Position numbers and translations under genes: made by a program. From Chryseobacterium viscerum (GTDB taxonomy: Bacteria > Bacteroidota > Bacteroidia > Flavobacteriales > Weeksellaceae): a stretch of DNA of 64,000 nt. Location of the stretch: the NCBI RefSeq assembly GCF_002899945.2, contig NZ_PPEG02000006.1:124001-188000 (forward strand). The letters are read 5' to 3'. A model generated the notes under the pieces. It worked only from the letters and a program-made list of their open reading frames with translations, was not told where the DNA came from and did not search any database. Of this stretch, positions 61,319 through 64,000 are shown piece after piece. Within the stretch, counting starts at the first letter, position 1. Every line of letters starts with the position of its first letter.

Positions 61319-62167
61319 ATGGAAGTTATAAAAAACAGGAAAGTCCTTCAGGATTTCATTGAAAGACAGAAAGAAATGGGAAAAAGAATTGGCTTTGCTC
61401 CTACTATGGGCGCTTTACATAAAGGCCATCTTTCTCTGTATGAAGAGGCAAGAAAAGAAAATGACCTTGTTATTTCTTCAATTTTTGTAAATCCAACCCA
61501 GTTCAACAATCCTGAAGATCTTGAAAAGTACCCAAGAGATATCAACAGAGACATTCTGATTCTTCAGAATTCAGGTCTTGTAGATGCTGTTTATATCCCT
61601 GAAGTTACAGATATTTACCCTGAAAAAGCTGAAAGCCAGCGTTATGATTTTGATGGATTGGAAAATGAAATGGAAGGGAAATCAAGACCAGGACATTTTG
61701 ATGGAGTAGGAACCGTCGTAGAGGAACTTTTCAGACAAATAAAGCCTGATAATGCTTACTTTGGAGAAAAAGATTTCCAGCAGCTTGCTATTATTAAAAA
61801 AATGGTAGAAAAAAAGCACATTCCTGTTAAAATAATGGGAGTTCCCATTTACAGAGCAGAAAACGGATTGGCATTAAGCTCAAGAAACCAAAGGCTTCAT
61901 GAAGATCGAAAAGAAGCTTCTAAAGTGATTTATGAGACGTTAAAAAAAGTAAACGACTGGTTCAGAACCGTTACGATACCTGAAATCAAAGAAAGAGTTG
62001 CTGATATTTTTGACAACCAGCAAGGAATGAAACTAGAATATTTTCTGATTGCTGACGAAAACACATTACAGGAAACAGATTTCTTCTACAAGGACAGAAA
62101 TTTCAGAGCTTTTATTGTAGTGGTTGTAGACGGAGTGAGACTTATTGATAATATGCATTTAGATTAA
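61319..62167 (+). CDS. panC: Pantothenate synthetase
   Basis: The enzyme joins pantoate and beta-alanine with ATP to give pantothenate (vitamin B5, coenzyme A precursor). The 282-residue length is standard. The HIGH-type nucleotide motif PTMGALHKGHLSL (residues 28-40) and GEKDFQQLAIIKKMV (about 148-162) with the conserved Lys are visible, as is LSSRNQRL. It stands divergent from the GT5-like gene and is followed by a strong terminator. Confidence 0.96.
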   Translation: MEVIKNRKVLQDFIERQKEMGKRIGFAPTMGALHKGHLSLYEEARKENDLVISSIFVNPTQFNNPEDLEKYPRDINRDILILQNSGLVDAVYIPEVTDIYPEKAESQRYDFDGLENEMEGKSRPGHFDGVGTVVEELFRQIKPDNAYFGEKDFQQLAIIKKMVEKKHIPVKIMGVPIYRAENGLALSSRNQRLHEDRKEASKVIYETLKKVNDWFRTVTIPEIKERVADIFDNQQGMKLEYFLIADENTLQETDFFYKDRNFRAFIVVVVDGVRLIDNMHLD

Positions 62168-62221
62168 AATATAAAGGAAAAATCAAAAGATTATTCTTTT
62201 AATACAATAAAAAAAAAGCAG

Positions 62222-62252
62222 CTCTGATCACATATCTGATCAGAGTTTTTTA
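62222..62252 (+). terminator. Terminator of panC
   Basis: CTCTGATCA (62222-62230) pairs with TGATCAGAG (62237-62245), 6-nt loop, then six T; A's precede it. Confidence 0.88.
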
Positions 62253-62360
62253 TTTTTCATCCCTTAAAGTAAAGATTAAAACGGAGATATCGGCTTAATG
62301 CTGAGTATAATTTTATTTAAATACAAAAGAATGCATGTACAGTTTGATGAATGCAAAAAA

Positions 62361-62388
62361 TCAAAGGCCTCCTGAGGGAAGCCTTTGA
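62361..62388 (-). terminator. Terminator of the tRNA-Lys/Leu/Lys operon
   Basis: TCAAAGGC (62361-62368) pairs with GCCTTTGA (62381-62388), with a small inner CC/GG pair. On the minus strand it is followed by a T-run, so it ends the tRNA transcript. Confidence 0.7.
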
Positions 62389-62442
62389 AACACCAAATCA
62401 CAAAATATTAATATGAAAAAAATTTACTTTTCAGTAAACTTG

Positions 62443-62515
62443 TGACCCGGCTGGGATTCGAACCCAGGACCCATACATTAAAAGTGTATTGCTCTACCAG
62501 CTGAGCTACCGAGTC
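62443..62515 (-). tRNA. tRNA-Lys (anticodon TTT), copy 1
   Basis: The 73-nt cloverleaf has a 7-bp acceptor stem (GACTCGG/CCGGGTC), D arm TAGCTCAGCTGGTAGAGCA, anticodon loop ACTTTTAAT with TTT, and T arm with GGTTCGAATCC. The discriminator is A; CCA is not encoded. The same sequence recurs at 62690-62762. Confidence 0.96.
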
Positions 62516-62570
62516 GGCCACAATTAAAATGAAATAAATTTCAATATTAATTATAAAATTTTCTTTGCAG

Positions 62571-62653
62571 TGCCTGCGACTGGACTCGAACCAGCACATC
62601 CTTAGGAAACCACCCCCTCAAGATGGCGTGTCTACCAATTTCACCACGCAGGC
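62571..62653 (-). tRNA. tRNA-Leu (anticodon GAG)
   Basis: The 83-nt class II tRNA has a 7-bp acceptor stem (GCCTGCG/CGCAGGC), an anticodon stem CCATC/GGTGG with loop TTGAGGG (GAG), a long variable arm and T arm with GGTTCGAGTCC. CCA is not encoded. Confidence 0.95.
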
Positions 62654-62689
62654 AATAAAATTACAAAATTTAGTAATTTTTATTGCTAG

Positions 62690-62762
62690 TGACCCGGCTG
62701 GGATTCGAACCCAGGACCCATACATTAAAAGTGTATTGCTCTACCAGCTGAGCTACCGAGTC
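62690..62762 (-). tRNA. tRNA-Lys (anticodon TTT), copy 2
   Basis: Identical over the tRNA to the copy at 62443-62515. It is the promoter-proximal gene of the three-tRNA operon. Confidence 0.96.
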
Positions 62763-62816
62763 GGTCACCTATTTAACAAGTTTTCATTAGAGTAATGTCC
62801 CTTGTTTTAAGTGGTG

Positions 62817-62846
62817 CAAAGATATGACTTTTTTCTTTATCTCAAA
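62817..62846 (-). promoter_or_regulatory. Promoter of the tRNA operon (TTTG-N18-TATCTTTG)
   Basis: On the minus strand TTTG (62846-62843) and TATCTTTG (62824-62817) are separated by 18 nt, an excellent match to the Bacteroidetes primary-sigma consensus. It lies about 55 bp upstream of the first tRNA. Confidence 0.8.
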
Positions 62847-62877
62847 ACTTTTTCGCAAATTTGTTTAAAAAAAATTC

Positions 62878-63393
62878 ATGGTAATTTCATTGATCGGATA
62901 CATGGGAAGTGGCAAATCTCACATTTCCAAAATATTAAGCGAAAAAATCAATTTTAAACTCATTGATCTGGATAAAGAGATTTCCAGAAGAAATAAATTA
63001 ACCATTCCTGAAATATTTGAAAAGAAGGGGGAAATTTACTTTAGAAAGCTGGAAAGAGAGGCCCTGGAAGAGATATTGGCATCGGAAGAAAATTTAGTTT
63101 TAAGTCTAGGTGGGGGAACTCCTGTTTATTATAACAACATGGAGATCATCAATCATAATTCTAAAAGTATTTTTCTAAGAACTTCTGTAGGTACATTGGT
63201 TGAAAGACTTTCAAAACAGAAGGAAAAAAGGCCGCTAATTGCTAATATTTCTGATGAAGACCTTCCGGAATTCATCGCTAAGCACTTATTTGAAAGAAAT
63301 CAATTTTACAGTAAGGCTCAGTTTAGCATAGGAACGGATTCCAGGGAACCGGAAGATATTGTTAACGAAATAGTAGAAAAGCTCTATCTCTAG
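62878..63393 (+). CDS. aroK: Shikimate kinase
   Basis: The enzyme phosphorylates shikimate with ATP in aromatic amino acid synthesis. The 171-residue length is standard. It has the Walker A GYMGSGKS (residues 7-14), the shikimate-binding DLDKEISRR (about 31-39), the GGGTPVY turn, and the lid Arg in KRPLI. It is a single gene; its stop lies inside a bidirectional terminator shared with the convergent S4 gene. Confidence 0.94.
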   Translation: MVISLIGYMGSGKSHISKILSEKINFKLIDLDKEISRRNKLTIPEIFEKKGEIYFRKLEREALEEILASEENLVLSLGGGTPVYYNNMEIINHNSKSIFLRTSVGTLVERLSKQKEKRPLIANISDEDLPEFIAKHLFERNQFYSKAQFSIGTDSREPEDIVNEIVEKLYL

Positions 63394-63408
63394 AGCTTTT
63401 CTATTTTT
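63374..63408. terminator. Bidirectional terminator overlapping the aroK stop
   Basis: A perfect 13-bp inverted repeat (63374-63386 with 63391-63403) with loop TCTC contains the aroK stop codon (63391-63393) and is followed by a T-run. Confidence 0.88.
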
Positions 63409-63411
63409 ATT

Positions 63412-63849
63412 TTAATCTTCCTTTTCATCCCCATTATTGGTTTCTCCAAAGAAATCATCCCAATCTGTAAAATCAGAAGCAATATCATTTCCTACATAGT
63501 CGTCCATTTCTCTTCGATCTTTCTTGGTAGGTCTTCCCTCACCTTTGTTTCTGTAATAGTCTTGGGACATTTTACGAATTTTCAGCAGTTCGTACTGTTC
63601 CTTATCGGTCACATCCTGGATATGAAGCGGTACTAATTTGGCTCCAATTCTACTTTTAGGTATCTGAATGACCTTTATTTTATAGTCAATTTGATTCTTA
63701 CGGATTTTAATAGTATCTCCTTCTTTTACCTCCTTAGATGACTTTACGGCAGACGTTCCTATAGAAACTCTATTCTTTTTAATCTCCTCTGCTGCAATAT
63801 TTCTCGTCTTATAAAAACGAATGCTCCATAAAAATTTATCTATTCTCAT
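63412..63849 (-). CDS. S4-domain RNA-binding protein (Hsp15 type)
   Basis: The 145-residue protein begins with an S4 domain (residues 1-50; MRIDKFLWSIRFYKTRNIAAEEIKKNRVSI) and has a basic middle and an acidic tail (DWDDFFGETNNGDEKED). It is like Hsp15/HslR, which binds free 50S subunits with a stalled nascent chain, and some family members are recycling factors. No other domain is present. Confidence 0.9.
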   Translation of the reverse strand: MRIDKFLWSIRFYKTRNIAAEEIKKNRVSIGTSAVKSSKEVKEGDTIKIRKNQIDYKIKVIQIPKSRIGAKLVPLHIQDVTDKEQYELLKIRKMSQDYYRNKGEGRPTKKDRREMDDYVGNDIASDFTDWDDFFGETNNGDEKED

Positions 63850-63858
63850 AATTTTTTA

Positions 63859-63866
63859 TACTTTTG
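63859..63866 (+). promoter_or_regulatory. -7 promoter element of the lipoprotein gene at 63905
   Basis: TACTTTTG matches TAnnTTTG exactly, 38 bp before the ATG. No -33 element is seen. Confidence 0.5.
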
Positions 63867-63904
63867 CCGTTATATTATTTGTAAAGTAATTAAAGTTTTT
63901 TGAA

Positions 63905-64000
63905 ATGAAAAAAATATTTTTATATATCCTTGCAGGATCTTTGTGTTTTTCTGCTTGTAAAAAAGATGATGATGTATCAAGCTATGTAGAGCCGGAAGAC
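63905..64000 (+). CDS. Lipoprotein, 5' end only
   Basis: The first 32 codons lie in the window: signal peptide MKKIFLYILAGSLCFSAC with lipobox FSAC (Cys18), then an acidic, flexible start of the mature part. The family cannot be told from this stub. It is divergent from the S4-domain gene. Confidence 0.75.
   Translation, partial: MKKIFLYILAGSLCFSACKKDDDVSSYVEPED

Overview
The window looks like chromosome of a member of the Flavobacteriia, most likely Chryseobacterium or a close Weeksellaceae relative. Support comes from AT-rich DNA, promoters with the Bacteroidetes -7 element TAnnTTTG, a split two-gene transketolase, a complete gldK-gldL-gldM-gldN block for type IX secretion (T9SS), T9SS sorting tails, GLPGLI, DUF6443 and DUF4270 family proteins, and a grasp-with-spasm peptide cluster. 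The species is an inference; no rRNA gene is present.

Layout. 1-4.6 kb: a secreted metzincin protease with a T9SS tail (cut by the window edge) and the split transketolase. 4.7-7.5 kb: five co-directional genes of unknown role, two of them membrane proteins, one DMP19-like and one DUF4303-like, resembling a set of immunity-type genes. 7.5-8.3 kb: gene-free. 8.3-12.6 kb: a RiPP (ribosomally made, modified peptide) cluster: GG-leader precursor, lipoprotein, ATP-grasp ligase (gwsG), a small coupled gene, a GLPGLI protein beside the remnant of a second copy, and a SPASM maturase with no radical-SAM core (gwsS). 12.6-22.7 kb: housekeeping genes (Lrp/AsnC regulator, TamB, TsaD, RsmE, a TrmH-like methylase, asparaginase, tRNA-Ser). 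22.9-28.8 kb: an unknown protein, a DUF4198-like protein, a siderophore-type TonB receptor and a DUF2490-like barrel. 29-32.4 kb: M20 peptidase, azoreductase and methionine aminopeptidase, the last with a 6 x 10-bp repeat in its leader. 32.5-42.4 kb: a variable island with a degenerate 11-unit tandem repeat, hairpin repeats, a broken gene, and a four-gene Rhs operon (T9SS-tailed propeller, two Rhs/YD-repeat proteins, membrane immunity candidate). 42.6-48.4 kb: RND efflux operon. 48.5-50.5 kb: small membrane protein and lipoproteins. 50.5-61.1 kb: SemiSWEET, an FAD oxidoreductase, gldNMLK, glmS, DUF4270 and a short GT5 protein, all on the minus strand. 61.3-64 kb: panC, three tRNAs, aroK, an S4-domain protein and the start of a lipoprotein.

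How it fits together. The Gld proteins form the core of the T9SS, and at least two T9SS-tailed proteins lie in the same window (the metzincin and the propeller that heads the Rhs operon). The two Rhs proteins carry Sec signals but no sorting tail, so the propeller may be a surface partner for a split Rhs shell; this is inference. The most distinctive system is the grasp-with-spasm cluster: the family pairing is known, but as far as I know its chemical product is not. A hairpin terminator lies between precursor and enzymes, and no exporter or leader peptidase is visible in the cluster.
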